The notes below the pieces were generated by a model. The model saw only the letters and a program-made list of their open reading frames with translations, searched no databases and was not told the DNA's origin. A program made the translations under genes and the position numbers. Source: Wenzhouxiangellaceae bacterium (GTDB taxonomy: Bacteria; Pseudomonadota; Gammaproteobacteria; Xanthomonadales; Wenzhouxiangellaceae). Taken from it: 64,000 nt of DNA. The DNA lies in assembly GCA_028289455.1 (NCBI GenBank), contig JANQPN010000027.1:24498-88497 (forward strand), written 5' to 3'. Position 1 is the first letter of the stretch, and every line of letters starts with the position of its first letter. Shown here one piece after another: positions 55,668 through 64,000 of this stretch.

Positions 55668-56801
55668 ATGAACATCAAAAACACCAAAGATATGTTGAAA
55701 TCCGGATTGGGGGCTATGGTTCTGTGTGCAGCCGGATGGCTGACAGCAGCGCCTGCGCATGCCTTTTTTTTCTGGGAGTGTGGCAATGACCCAACCATCT
55801 GGTCGGGTGATCCGACTTTCAGGATAAGCCAGTGGAATATGCCCGGCGGTTCGGTTGAAGACGCGGATGTGCGTAATGCAATGACCCGCTGGAATAGAAC
55901 GCCGGGTACGTCGTTTGACTTTGTCATCAGCACCACACCGGGAGGTAATACGTCAACATCTGACGGGCAAAATCGAATTGAATACCATTTCCCATCAGAG
56001 GTTGGAGTGGGTCATGCGCATTTGCGCTACGATACCTGCATTACCTGGTGGCCCGGGCAGAATCAGGATATTGAAGAATCTGATATTCACCTGGTTGCCG
56101 ATTGGCTGACCCCCACTTTCACCTGGCAGCATGGTGCACCGAATCCAAGGACAGACGCCGGCAACAATATGCGTGCGGCCACAGTACATGAGTTAGGCCA
56201 TTCGCTGGGACTGTCGCCTACCAATGCCAGTCATGAAAACAGCCTGCTGGATAATATGAATGCCAGTATTCCAGCCGGTGGATATACCGGTGGCAGTAGC
56301 GGTATCCGGAATATTACTTTGCCCGATGCTGCCAGAGGCGTGAGATTTTTATATCCGGGTTCGGCCACGGTCAGAGATCTGTTCGTTACCAATTTTCGCC
56401 TGAATGCCGGCTCAACATCAGCTACCCTGGTGCCCAGTCTGCCGAGTTGTCTGGAGCCGGGCCAGACATTCTCATTGTTTTTTACGGTAGGTAATCGTGG
56501 AAATTTGAGCGCGCCGACCAGCAACTGCGGGATTTATATGTCTACCAATGATTTCATCAGCACAAGCGATACCCGTATCGGAGGCTGTACATGGGGCCCT
56601 GGAGCCAATGCGCTGGCCGAGGCTGCTTCATTGAGTGCGACTGTGCCCAGTAGCACGCCTACGCCCAGTGTGCGCTTTTTCGGCTTGTTCCTGGATGATG
56701 GTGACACCGTCTCTGAATCAATTGAATCCAATAATAAAGTAGCGGCACCTGGTTCTCCGGGAGATCTCAGCGGAGTTAATATCCAGGCATCTTGCCCTTA
56801 A
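55668..56801 (+). CDS. Matrixin-like zinc metalloprotease with CARDB-like domain
   Basis: A good site (TAGGAGG) precedes the ATG. The signal peptide is cut near AHA-F. The catalytic motif is HELGHSLGLSPTNASHE: His174, Glu175 and His178 are in place and Gly181 follows, but the third metzincin His (normally three residues after that Gly) is Pro, with His189 displaced by a few residues. A Met-turn candidate is SLLDNMNAS. Residues about 245-377 form a CARDB-like beta domain (FRLNAGSTSATLVPSLPSCLEPG). The protein is probably secreted. Substrate unknown. It is coupled to the preceding gene by a 12-base gap. Confidence 0.8.
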   Translation: MNIKNTKDMLKSGLGAMVLCAAGWLTAAPAHAFFFWECGNDPTIWSGDPTFRISQWNMPGGSVEDADVRNAMTRWNRTPGTSFDFVISTTPGGNTSTSDGQNRIEYHFPSEVGVGHAHLRYDTCITWWPGQNQDIEESDIHLVADWLTPTFTWQHGAPNPRTDAGNNMRAATVHELGHSLGLSPTNASHENSLLDNMNASIPAGGYTGGSSGIRNITLPDAARGVRFLYPGSATVRDLFVTNFRLNAGSTSATLVPSLPSCLEPGQTFSLFFTVGNRGNLSAPTSNCGIYMSTNDFISTSDTRIGGCTWGPGANALAEAASLSATVPSSTPTPSVRFFGLFLDDGDTVSESIESNNKVAAPGSPGDLSGVNIQASCP

Positions 56802-56822
56802 TACGGATTACACTGAATAAAG

Positions 56823-57455
56823 ATGAGTTTGGCAATATTCTGGAATAAGCCGGTTATCTGCATCAGTGTTTTGCTGAGTTATGCAACTGGGGTGATGGGA
56901 CAGGACAGTACCATCACCCCAGCGCCTGCCGATATGACAATCATGACACTCCAGGATGGCGAGCGCCTCTCGGATAACTCTCCTGCAACAGTTGTTATGT
57001 TTGCGCCGTCTGCTGGTGGGAAGCCTCCGGATAATCTGTTGATGATAAGAGCCGGGAATGACCATCTGGCAGTTTCGCTGCGGCTGCAATTCCGCGATCA
57101 GCATATACTGAGCAGTTATACAGTTTCCGATGCAAAATACCGCATTGAACTGGCAGTAGGCATTGATGATGTGACTTATCTGGCGCACAGTGGTGGTGTT
57201 CAGTTTTGGCTCGATGGAACCAGATTGAACGGCCGGATAACCAACGCCCGAATGCAGCCGCTGCAATCAGAACATTCGGCTTTCACTTTTTCAGCAACTT
57301 TAAGCGCAGTTATTGATTTGACCTGCTGGATCAACAGTCAAGATTCCCTGGCTAATGATAGTGCCGGTGGTTATTACCTGGATGCAGGCAACAGCCACCC
57401 ATACTGTCAAAAACTGTCAATCAGTGAATTGTTGATTACCGATACAGGTCAATAG
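56823..57455 (+). CDS. Exported protein of unknown function after the matrixin gene
   Basis: The 210-residue product has a probable signal peptide (ISVLLSYATGVMG). The mature part is beta-rich, with two Cys pairs near the end (DLTCWINS and HPYCQKLS). No family is recognised. It begins 22 bases after the protease gene, the third member of that operon. Confidence 0.6.
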   Translation: MSLAIFWNKPVICISVLLSYATGVMGQDSTITPAPADMTIMTLQDGERLSDNSPATVVMFAPSAGGKPPDNLLMIRAGNDHLAVSLRLQFRDQHILSSYTVSDAKYRIELAVGIDDVTYLAHSGGVQFWLDGTRLNGRITNARMQPLQSEHSAFTFSATLSAVIDLTCWINSQDSLANDSAGGYYLDAGNSHPYCQKLSISELLITDTGQ

Positions 57456-57588
57456 TTGAAACACAACATATACCTGTATGCTCCGCATTGGTGCTGCACG
57501 TTATAATTGACCGCGATGCGAATGCGAGTAGCCAGTGATGGGGCGACTTAATTAACATGGAATGTTGAGCATGGTTGTAGCAGGCACA

Positions 57589-57966
57589 ATGAAAACCAAT
57601 GCAATAAAAGCCCTTGCACTATTGGGGCTGCTGCTCAAATTAAGTTTTCCACCGGGCTATATGCCTGGAGATATCAGCCAGGGCCAATGGATCACCATTT
57701 GCCCGCAAGGGTTGCCTGCCGGAGTCCTGGGTCAGTCTGACGATGGTCATCATCAGCATGGTGGAGATCATCCGCATCAGCCTGATTTACAGCTTGCTGG
57801 TGATTGCCCGCTGGGTAGTCAGCTTTCCATCAGTGCAATTGTTATGTCTGTGGGGATGCTGGCAATTAACAGCCAGAGGCAGGCCCGGCATTTTGATGTT
57901 TTCACAGTCCAGGTACCCCGGCTGCGATGGCCATATCAATCTCGGGCACCACCTTCTGCTGCATAA
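57589..57966 (+). CDS. DUF2946-type His-rich small membrane protein
   Basis: The start at 57589 (MKTNAIKALALLGLLL) begins a hydrophobic segment; ATGs at 57562 and 57571 are also in frame. The 125-residue product has the family sequence LKLSFPPGYMPG, TICPQGLP, a His-rich stretch (HHQHGGDHPHQP) and CPLGSQL, then a second hydrophobic helix. DUF2946 proteins are frequent in copper-handling loci. It precedes a likely copper-linked outer-membrane protein. Confidence 0.75.
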   Translation: MKTNAIKALALLGLLLKLSFPPGYMPGDISQGQWITICPQGLPAGVLGQSDDGHHQHGGDHPHQPDLQLAGDCPLGSQLSISAIVMSVGMLAINSQRQARHFDVFTVQVPRLRWPYQSRAPPSAA

Positions 57967-58038
57967 ATTTTAACCATTAAGAATTAGAAATTAGCCCTTG
58001 CGCAGGCACAGGGCAGGTTAGTTTATGGAGAGAAAATA

Positions 58039-59109
58039 ATGATTAAACTGAAAACGGCTTATGCCGGTGCAGTTGCATTGATGTGTGCCTTCCAGCAGGC
58101 ACATGCGGACACAGTAGCGCGCGCTGATTCACATGCACCCATTGGGGTGATGGGGGATCATATTCACAACAAGGGCGAATGGATGTTTTCCTACCGGTAT
58201 ATGCGGATGTTTATGGAAGACAGCCGGATTGGTACCGACCGGGTCAGTGCCGAAACCATTGCCACCACACAGGCCAACCCATTCTTCGGTATGCCGATGC
58301 AACCACCAACATTACGTGTGGTGCCAACCCGGATGACCACGGAAATGCATATGCTGGGTTTTATGTATGCACCGGCTGACTGGGTAACTTTAATGGTGAT
58401 GAGTAATTACACTGAAAAGACGATGGACCATGTCACTTTTCAGGGTGGAATGGGTACTCAAATTCTGGGTGAGTTTACGACCCGTGCCAGCGGCATCGGC
58501 GATACCAGCATAGCCGGATTGTTCCGTATAGCGGAAAACCAGGGTTACAGTGTGCATGCGACCGCTGGATTATCACTGCCAACCGGAGAAATTGGCGAAC
58601 AGGACGATGTATTAACACCACTTGGCACAACGCCAGTATTGCGGTTGCCTTATCCCATGCAAATCGGCTCGGGTACCTTTGATCCGATTCTTGGATTAAC
58701 CTACAACGGCTACAGCGCCAGCTGGAGCTGGGGTGCTCAGTGGCGCAGCACGTTTCGGGTAGAAAACAACAGTGAAAATTATCAGCGGGGTGATGAGCAT
58801 AAGCTGACTGCCTGGCTGGCCCGGTTGTGGTCGCCCAATATCAGCACTTCAATTCGGCTGGAAGGTTTTGACCGGGGCAATATTGATGGACAGGATCCTC
58901 TGATAGTTGCACCGGTGCAGACCGCTGATCCCGATAACCAGGCAGCGACCAGGCTGGATCTGGGCCTTGGTTTCAACCTGCTCGGCAGCGGATCGCTGAG
59001 TGGTCACAGGCTTGCGTTTGAATTCAACCTTCCTTTGTATCAGGACCTGGACGGTCCACAGTTGGAGAGCGAGTGGATGTTGACAGCAGGGTATCAGTAT
59101 TCCTTCTGA
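58039..59109 (+). CDS. Outer-membrane beta-barrel protein, MetA-like transporter family
   Basis: The 356-residue product has a signal peptide (cut near AHA-D). The mature start is rich in Met and His (APIGVMGDHIHNKGEWMFSYRYMRMFME). Amphipathic beta-strands follow, ending in YQYSF, the terminal aromatic signature of barrel proteins. It resembles the phenol-degradation MetA-like barrels found in copper clusters beside DUF2946 genes. A role in metal passage is inferred from the context. Confidence 0.72.
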   Translation: MIKLKTAYAGAVALMCAFQQAHADTVARADSHAPIGVMGDHIHNKGEWMFSYRYMRMFMEDSRIGTDRVSAETIATTQANPFFGMPMQPPTLRVVPTRMTTEMHMLGFMYAPADWVTLMVMSNYTEKTMDHVTFQGGMGTQILGEFTTRASGIGDTSIAGLFRIAENQGYSVHATAGLSLPTGEIGEQDDVLTPLGTTPVLRLPYPMQIGSGTFDPILGLTYNGYSASWSWGAQWRSTFRVENNSENYQRGDEHKLTAWLARLWSPNISTSIRLEGFDRGNIDGQDPLIVAPVQTADPDNQAATRLDLGLGFNLLGSGSLSGHRLAFEFNLPLYQDLDGPQLESEWMLTAGYQYSF

Positions 59110-59125
59110 GTCTGGCACAATTCTG

Positions 59126-59160
59126 ATGAGGCTGTAACCATTTGCAGCCTCATTTAATCT
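59126..59160 (+). terminator. Probable terminator after the outer-membrane protein gene
   Basis: An 11-bp stem (ATGAGGCTGTA / TGCAGCCTCAT, one G-T pair) with a 6-base loop is followed by TTTAATCT, a weak U run. It is 16 bases after the stop at 59109. Confidence 0.65.
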
Positions 59161-59271
59161 ACTTAGGCAGACATCAGACGCTGGCAGCTTTCCGGTTGAC
59201 TGAATAAGCACCCTCGCTGGCTGCCTGATATATTTAAATTGTTTTTACCCGCTTGTTTAAGGAGTTGAGTC

Positions 59272-60123
59272 ATGTGCCGATGGCTGGCTTATATTGGCCC
59301 TGAAATCTATATGGACACGCTATTGGTTAAACCGGAGCATTCATTGTTGATGCAAAGCCGGTTTGCCCGTGAGAATTATGTCACCGGCCTGCCCAACTTT
59401 CCTGATGGTGCATTTCCCACCAACGGCGATGGCTTCGGGTTTGGCTGGTATGGTGAGCAGCCGATTCCCGGCCTGTATCGTGAGTTGCGGCCGGCCTGGA
59501 GTGATGAAAATTTCACCAATCTGGCAAGAACCATTAAATCAGGCCTGTTTCTCGCGCATTTGAGGGCCGCCTATGATGGCATTGTTCAGCGCAGCAACAG
59601 CCACCCATTCAAATATCACAACTGGTTGTTTCAGCATAATGGTGAAGTATCGGATTTTCATCTGATGCGGCGTGAGTTAATGCTGGAATTACGTCCGAAT
59701 CTGTTCAACCACATCATCGGTACCACAGATACTGAAGTCTGCTTTTTTCTCGCTCTGGAGCTTGGTATGCAGGACAACCCCAAGCTCGGATTGGAACGGA
59801 TGACGGCCAGAATTGAGCGTGCACGCCGTGAGCACAATATCGCTGACCCGTTTCGTTTGACCTGCGCAGCCAGCGACGGCGAAGCGTTGTATGCTGTTCG
59901 TTACAGCAGCGATAATCAATCGAAAACGATGTACCTGAACCAGGGTACCGCAGCGTTGCGACAGCTTGAGAGCACCACCGATGAGCTGCCTGATGAAGGG
60001 CATATCATTCTGTCAGAGCCATTGGATGACTGCTCACAAAACTGGTTGCTGCTGGAGGAATCTTCATTTGTTGAAATCCGTGGGACTGACGTCAGTATTT
60101 CAAGCTTTGAACCGGCAGAATAG
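59272..60123 (+). CDS. Class II glutamine amidotransferase (YafJ-like)
   Basis: The ATG follows TAAGGAGTTGAGTC. The catalytic Cys is the second residue (MCRWLAYIGPEIYMD), as in self-processed N-terminal nucleophile enzymes. GDGFGFGWYG, FLAHLRAAYDG, NSHPFKYHNWLFQHNGEV and TTDTEVCF cover the glutaminase active site. The acceptor is unknown; the 283-residue length fits YafJ-like proteins. It is the last gene before rplY. Confidence 0.87.
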   Translation: MCRWLAYIGPEIYMDTLLVKPEHSLLMQSRFARENYVTGLPNFPDGAFPTNGDGFGFGWYGEQPIPGLYRELRPAWSDENFTNLARTIKSGLFLAHLRAAYDGIVQRSNSHPFKYHNWLFQHNGEVSDFHLMRRELMLELRPNLFNHIIGTTDTEVCFFLALELGMQDNPKLGLERMTARIERARREHNIADPFRLTCAASDGEALYAVRYSSDNQSKTMYLNQGTAALRQLESTTDELPDEGHIILSEPLDDCSQNWLLLEESSFVEIRGTDVSISSFEPAE

Positions 60124-60320
60124 ATACAGACTGTCGACTTGCTCAACGCGCATGCTGCATAATCGTTGTTGCAGCATTTTGGTTTCTCTATTGGTGGCAT
60201 ATAAGCGTAAATAACCTTTGCCATTGAGTTGCATATCGTTATAATAACCGGCTGCCCTGGTCGCGGGGTGCCCGGCTGGCGTTTTGCCAGCATTTCAAAA
60301 CCTTTATAGAGGATAGACCG

Positions 60321-61031
60321 ATGTCTAAGTCGAAAGTTATTTCAATACCGGCGCAAGAGCGCGCTGACGTGGGGAAAGGAGCGAGCCGCCGCCTGCGTCG
60401 TGCGAATATGGTGCCGGCAGTCGTATATGGGGCAGATCGCCCTGCGCGTAATCTGGTGCTGGAGCACGATATGCTGTTCCATGCCGCAGATGATGAAAGT
60501 TTTTATTCCAGTATCCTGGAGCTGCAGGTTGATGATGGTCGCCGGCAGAAGGTGATTGTGCGTGATATGCAGCGCCATCCGGTGAAAATTAGAATCCTGC
60601 ATATTGATTTTCTGCGCATTAAAGATGATGAAGAACTGCGGATTACTGTTCCGTTGCACTTTATCAATGAAGGCTCTTCTCCGGCCGGCAGTCAGTCCGG
60701 CGTGGTCATATCACATCAGATGACCGATGTGGAAATTCTGGCATTGCCTGAAAATCTGCCGGAATACATTGAAGTGGACCTGGCTCACCTGGACATCGGC
60801 ACAGTTGTCATGCTGAGCGAAGTCCAGCCGCCTGAAGGTGTGACTATCGCTGCCTTATCGCATGGTGATGAACATGATCAGGACAGCGTGGTGGCTTCGG
60901 CTGCATACGTCAGCGAAACGGTTGATGAAGAGCCGGAAGCTGAAGATGACGGGCTGGCTGTTGAAGGTGCAGAAGCGGCAGATGCTGATGCAGATACGCA
61001 GGCTGATGAACAGCCGGAAGCTGAAGACTGA
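60321..61031 (+). CDS. rplY: 50S ribosomal protein L25 (CTC type)
   Basis: L25 binds 5S rRNA. The N-terminal RNA-binding domain includes GKGASRRLRRANMVPAVVYG and IRILHIDFLRI. A C-terminal TL5-like domain follows, then an acidic tail of about 45 residues (EEPEAEDD repeats). The 236-residue protein is the long form, unlike the 94-residue E. coli L25. It starts the rplY-pth-ychF run. Confidence 0.95.
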   Translation: MSKSKVISIPAQERADVGKGASRRLRRANMVPAVVYGADRPARNLVLEHDMLFHAADDESFYSSILELQVDDGRRQKVIVRDMQRHPVKIRILHIDFLRIKDDEELRITVPLHFINEGSSPAGSQSGVVISHQMTDVEILALPENLPEYIEVDLAHLDIGTVVMLSEVQPPEGVTIAALSHGDEHDQDSVVASAAYVSETVDEEPEAEDDGLAVEGAEAADADADTQADEQPEAED

Positions 61032-61055
61032 TTCAACACCACAGGTGACAGCGCA

Positions 61056-61655
61056 ATGAATAATGCGCCGTTTATCATTATCGGCCTGGGAAATCCCGGC
61101 GCTGAATACTCTCAAACCCGGCATAATGCCGGGTTTTGGTTTGTTGATCTGCTGGCAGGTGCCGGCAGTAGTTTTACCGTTCAGAAAAAACTGCATGCAC
61201 TGCAGTACCGGGCAACCATTGCAGGAACCGATTGCCTGTTGTTGAAACCCCAGACTTTCATGAACCTGAGTGGGCAGTCAGTCCGGGCGGTAGTCGACTG
61301 GTATAAGTTAAGTGCAGAAGACACAGCCTCGCGTGTACTTGTGGTGCATGATGAGCTGGATCTGCCTCCCGGGACCATTCGCTATAAGCAAAGTGGCGGA
61401 CATGGGGGGAATAACGGTGTGCGCGATATTGTGAGGCATCTGGGTTCAGGCAATTTTCTGCGCCTGAGGGTTGGCGTTGGTCACCCGGGGCAGGCCCACC
61501 AGGTATCAAACTACCTGACATCGGGAAGACCGTCGGCAGAACAACAGCAGGCAATCGCCAATGCTTTATTGAAAGCCAGAGATACCATTCCACTGGTGCT
61601 CAAAGGTGAATTGCCACGGGCAATGAAAGAATTGCACACCTCGTCCGACAGCTAG
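61056..61655 (+). CDS. pth: Peptidyl-tRNA hydrolase
   Basis: Pth frees tRNA from dropped-off peptidyl-tRNA. The 199-residue product has [19 protein letters not shown] with the catalytic His, [29 protein letters not shown] and [14 protein letters not shown]. It begins 24 bases after rplY. Confidence 0.95.
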   Translation: MNNAPFIIIGLGNPGAEYSQTRHNAGFWFVDLLAGAGSSFTVQKKLHALQYRATIAGTDCLLLKPQTFMNLSGQSVRAVVDWYKLSAEDTASRVLVVHDELDLPPGTIRYKQSGGHGGNNGVRDIVRHLGSGNFLRLRVGVGHPGQAHQVSNYLTSGRPSAEQQQAIANALLKARDTIPLVLKGELPRAMKELHTSSDS

Positions 61656-61707
61656 CTTCCGCCAGCTGCCGGATATATGTAACACCAAACTATTAGGAAC
61701 TGATGAG

Positions 61708-62799
61708 ATGGGCTTCAACTGTGGCATAGTCGGCTTACCCAACGTGGGTAAATCAACGTTATTTAATGCATTGACCAAAGCGGGTATTGATGCAGCCAAC
61801 TATCCGTTTTGCACCATTGATCCGAATGTCGGCATTGTGCCGGTGCCGGATATGCGCCTGCGACAGCTGGCTGACATAGTCAATCCTCAAAGCATCGTGC
61901 CCACCAGCATGGAGTTTGTCGATATTGCCGGGCTGGTACGCGGCGCAGCCAAAGGGGAAGGGCTGGGTAATCAGTTTCTGGCCAATATCCGGCAAACCGA
62001 TGCAATAGCGCATATCGTTCGCTGTTTTGAAGATGATGATGTGGTGCATGTAGATGGGCGCATAGATCCGCTGGCAGATATTGAAACGATTAATACCGAA
62101 CTGGCGCTGGCTGATCTGGAGTCTGTTGAAAAAGCCCTCAATAAAGTTTCACGGCAGGCTAAATCCGGAGATAAGGAAGCATTGGCCAGTACTGCGAGGC
62201 TGGAAAAAGTTCACCGACACCTGTCCGAAGGGCAACCGGTCCGCAGCCTGGAAATGACAGATGAAGAAAACCGGCAGATTGCCGGCTATCAGTTACTGAC
62301 TGCCAAGCCGGTGCTGTATGTTGCCAATGTTGACGAGCAGCATCTGGATGGTAATGAGTATGTGGATCAGGTGCGCCAGCTGGCTGCCCGGGAACAATCC
62401 GGGACAGTGGTTATCTGTGCCGGTATAGAGGCTGAACTGGCACAGCTGGATGGCGAAGATCAGCAGGAATTTCTATCAGATCTGGGGTTGGATGAACCGG
62501 GGTTGAATCGATTGATTCGGGCAGGCTATGAATTATTGGACCTGCAGACTTTCTTTACTGCAGGTGAGAAAGAAGTCAGGGCCTGGACCGTGCATCGCGG
62601 GGCTACCGCGCCGCAGGCTGCCGGACGCATACACACTGATTTTGAACGCGGCTTCATTCGGGCTGAAGTGACTGCGTATGAAGACTATATTCAATATCAG
62701 GGCGAGCAGGGCAGCAAATCAGCCGGTAAGCTGAGGTTGGAAGGCAAGGATTATATTGTCAGGGAAGGCGATGTGATGCATTTCCGGTTTAATGTTTAG
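61708..62799 (+). CDS. ychF: Redox-regulated ATPase YchF
   Basis: The P-loop is [19 protein letters not shown], followed by [19 protein letters not shown] (switch region) and [12 protein letters not shown] where GTPases would have NKxD, consistent with ATP preference. The C-terminal TGS domain has [20 protein letters not shown] and ends DVMHFRFNV. Its 363 residues equal the E. coli length. Confidence 0.96.
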   Translation: MGFNCGIVGLPNVGKSTLFNALTKAGIDAANYPFCTIDPNVGIVPVPDMRLRQLADIVNPQSIVPTSMEFVDIAGLVRGAAKGEGLGNQFLANIRQTDAIAHIVRCFEDDDVVHVDGRIDPLADIETINTELALADLESVEKALNKVSRQAKSGDKEALASTARLEKVHRHLSEGQPVRSLEMTDEENRQIAGYQLLTAKPVLYVANVDEQHLDGNEYVDQVRQLAAREQSGTVVICAGIEAELAQLDGEDQQEFLSDLGLDEPGLNRLIRAGYELLDLQTFFTAGEKEVRAWTVHRGATAPQAAGRIHTDFERGFIRAEVTAYEDYIQYQGEQGSKSAGKLRLEGKDYIVREGDVMHFRFNV

Positions 62800-62967
62800 C
62801 TCGTTGAACAAGGCTGTTTGATGCCACCTGATATCTCTTTTAACAGGCTATTGTCGTCAATCATAAAGCACTGAAATTAATTGTCATATAAACCCGCTTG
62901 CGCTGCGCACCGGTTTGGGTAAAATTCGGTTAAGCAGAGGTCTTTAGCTCATATTGGTAATGCAGTG

Positions 62968-63261
62968 ATGGGTGCAGGCAAGAGTAAGTTAGAGAATGGG
63001 TCAAAATCTGGTCCGGGTGGCAAAACAGCGGGTCAGGCGCGGAAAACTACAACGCCTAGCTGGCGGCAGATTGAGGCTTTGCGGGAGCGGCGTGCGCTGA
63101 AAGATGAGCTGGCGGATATCTGGTCAGAGAATCCGGAACTGGATGAAGATATTTTTTCCTCCGGTGATGAAGAACACAGCCGGTTTTATCAACGTCCTGC
63201 GAAGCTGAAAGATGTGGATTTCGAGGTTGATGAAGATGCTGAGCCTGAAGATGATGACTAG
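62968..63261 (+). CDS. Small acidic protein, unknown
   Basis: The 97-residue protein has a charged disordered start, a helix TPSWRQIEALRERRALKDEL, and an acidic tail (DEDAEPEDDD). The helix recalls small gammaproteobacterial proteins of the DUF3545/PA3496 kind, which I mention only as a possibility. A GTG start at 62965 is also possible. It lies between ychF and the tRNA cluster. Confidence 0.6.
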   Translation: MGAGKSKLENGSKSGPGGKTAGQARKTTTPSWRQIEALRERRALKDELADIWSENPELDEDIFSSGDEEHSRFYQRPAKLKDVDFEVDEDAEPEDDD

Positions 63262-63320
63262 CTCTGCTGCAGTCCGCTAAGTCTGGTTTTTCCCGCTTTT
63301 CGATTTCTCCTATTTATTGC

Positions 63321-63349
63321 TTGACAGCAGGCACTGTGCGTTAGAAAAT
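63321..63349 (+). promoter_or_regulatory. Sigma-70 promoter for the tRNA cluster
   Basis: A perfect -35 TTGACA at 63321-63326 and a -10 GAAAAT at 63344-63349 are 17 bases apart, with a GC-rich discriminator (GGCGGC) after. It lies 16 bases before tRNA-Tyr. Confidence 0.75.
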
Positions 63350-63365
63350 AGGCGGCTTGGCTGTT

Positions 63366-63450
63366 GGAGGGGTACTCAAGCGGTCAACGAGGGCAGACTG
63401 TAAATCTGCTGGCTAAGCCTTCGCAGGTTCGAATCCTGCCCCCTCCACCA
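63366..63450 (+). tRNA. tRNA-Tyr (GUA)
   Basis: Acceptor GGAGGGG/CCCCTCC is perfect, the anticodon GTA is at 63400-63402, there is a long variable arm as in class II tRNAs, and CCA is encoded. It is the first gene of the tRNA-tuf run. Confidence 0.96.
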
Positions 63451-63605
63451 TATCAGCCTGTGAAAAGGTTGGTGGAAATGCAGTTAGAGGCTTTATTAAG
63501 TATCTGATTGTATTAAAAATTTGAATATGATTGTGGCGTTTCGCTGATACTCTGGCGGGATGCCTAATTTTATGTTCTCGAAACAACACTTGCAGTTGTG
63601 ACGAG

Positions 63606-63679
<74 letters not shown>

Positions 63680-63701
63680 GGTATAGGTAAAGTGGCAGAA
63701 G

Positions 63702-63777
<76 letters not shown>

Positions 63778-63829
63778 TTTTTTAGGTTGTGAGCGTAAAC
63801 AGTTATTAATATTTTGGTGAGCAAATACA

Positions 63830-64000
63830 ATGTCCAAGGAAAAATTTGAACGTACGAAGCCGCATGTGAATGTAGGCACGATTGGTCACGTAGATCATGG
63901 CAAGACGACGCTGACGGCGGCGTTGACGAAGGTATGCGCGGAAGCGCGTGGCGGGGAAGTGAAGGCGTATGATCAGATTGATAATGCACCGGAAGAGCGC
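63830..64000 (+). CDS. tuf: Elongation factor Tu, 5' part
   Basis: The ATG at 63830 begins [26 protein letters not shown]; the P-loop GHVDHGKT and the switch I start follow. The 57 codons are in frame to the end of the window. The upstream tRNA-Tyr, tRNA-Gly and tRNA-Thr identify the tufB-type locus. Confidence 0.97.
   Translation, partial: MSKEKFERTKPHVNVGTIGHVDHGKTTLTAALTKVCAEARGGEVKAYDQIDNAPEER

Overview
The window is a gammaproteobacterial chromosome segment of roughly 50% GC. Housekeeping genes and their order support this: truD, lepB, kbl, hemA-prfA, a TPR lipoprotein gene with lolB, prs, rplY-pth-ychF, and tRNA-Tyr/Gly/Thr followed by tuf. Several traits resemble the Xanthomonadales/Wenzhouxiangella/Marinicella type of marine gammaproteobacteria: ECF sigma factors paired with TPR-containing Ser/Thr kinases, and large exported beta-helix proteins. 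The genus cannot be fixed from the sequence alone.

Layout. 1-8.7 kb: the truD 3' end, signal peptidase I, a 1,179-residue exported beta-helix protein, a DsbA-like protein, kbl, and an ECF sigma factor with a membrane partner. 8.9-12.8 kb: small metabolic genes (VOC, Asp/Glu racemase, GFA, GNAT, DUF3052) and a secreted M23 peptidase. 12.9-19.4 kb: a tight leucine-degradation operon (thiolase, liuB, liuC, liuD, liuE) without liuA or a regulator. 19.5-22.4 kb: a Ser/Thr kinase with TPRs and its overlapping ECF sigma gene. 22.5-25.9 kb: an HSD10-type dehydrogenase, an unknown protein, an MscS channel and an MFS transporter. 25.9-32.3 kb: the conserved core prfA-hemA, TPR lipoprotein-lolB, tRNA-Gln and prs, with no ispE between lolB and prs.

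32.3-60.2 kb is an accessory block lying between prs and rplY, which are neighbours in many relatives. It holds a two-domain retropepsin-like lipoprotein, a CadC-like membrane regulator with a TolB-like propeller, an eight-repeat protein ending in an S74 self-cleaving chaperone domain, a protein with an IPTL-CTERM-like tail, and a 1,989-residue beta-helix protein. The last sits downstream of an ECF sigma gene and a likely anti-sigma gene, with a 1,100-residue Ser/Thr kinase divergent from them. Then come two copper-flavoured groups (multicopper oxidase, TolC lipoprotein, Cys-rich proteins; DUF2946 protein and outer-membrane protein) around a matrixin-like protease operon. From 60.3 kb the core resumes with rplY, pth, ychF, a small acidic protein, tRNA-Tyr, tRNA-Gly, tRNA-Thr and the start of tuf.

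The most notable themes are the sigma/anti-sigma/giant surface protein/kinase cluster (40-51 kb), a short C-terminal signature (F-x-D/N-G-Y/F-E) shared by the two giant beta-helix proteins, and the variety of C-terminal processing signals among exported proteins. No insertion sequence, integrase, prophage module, CRISPR array or rRNA gene was seen.
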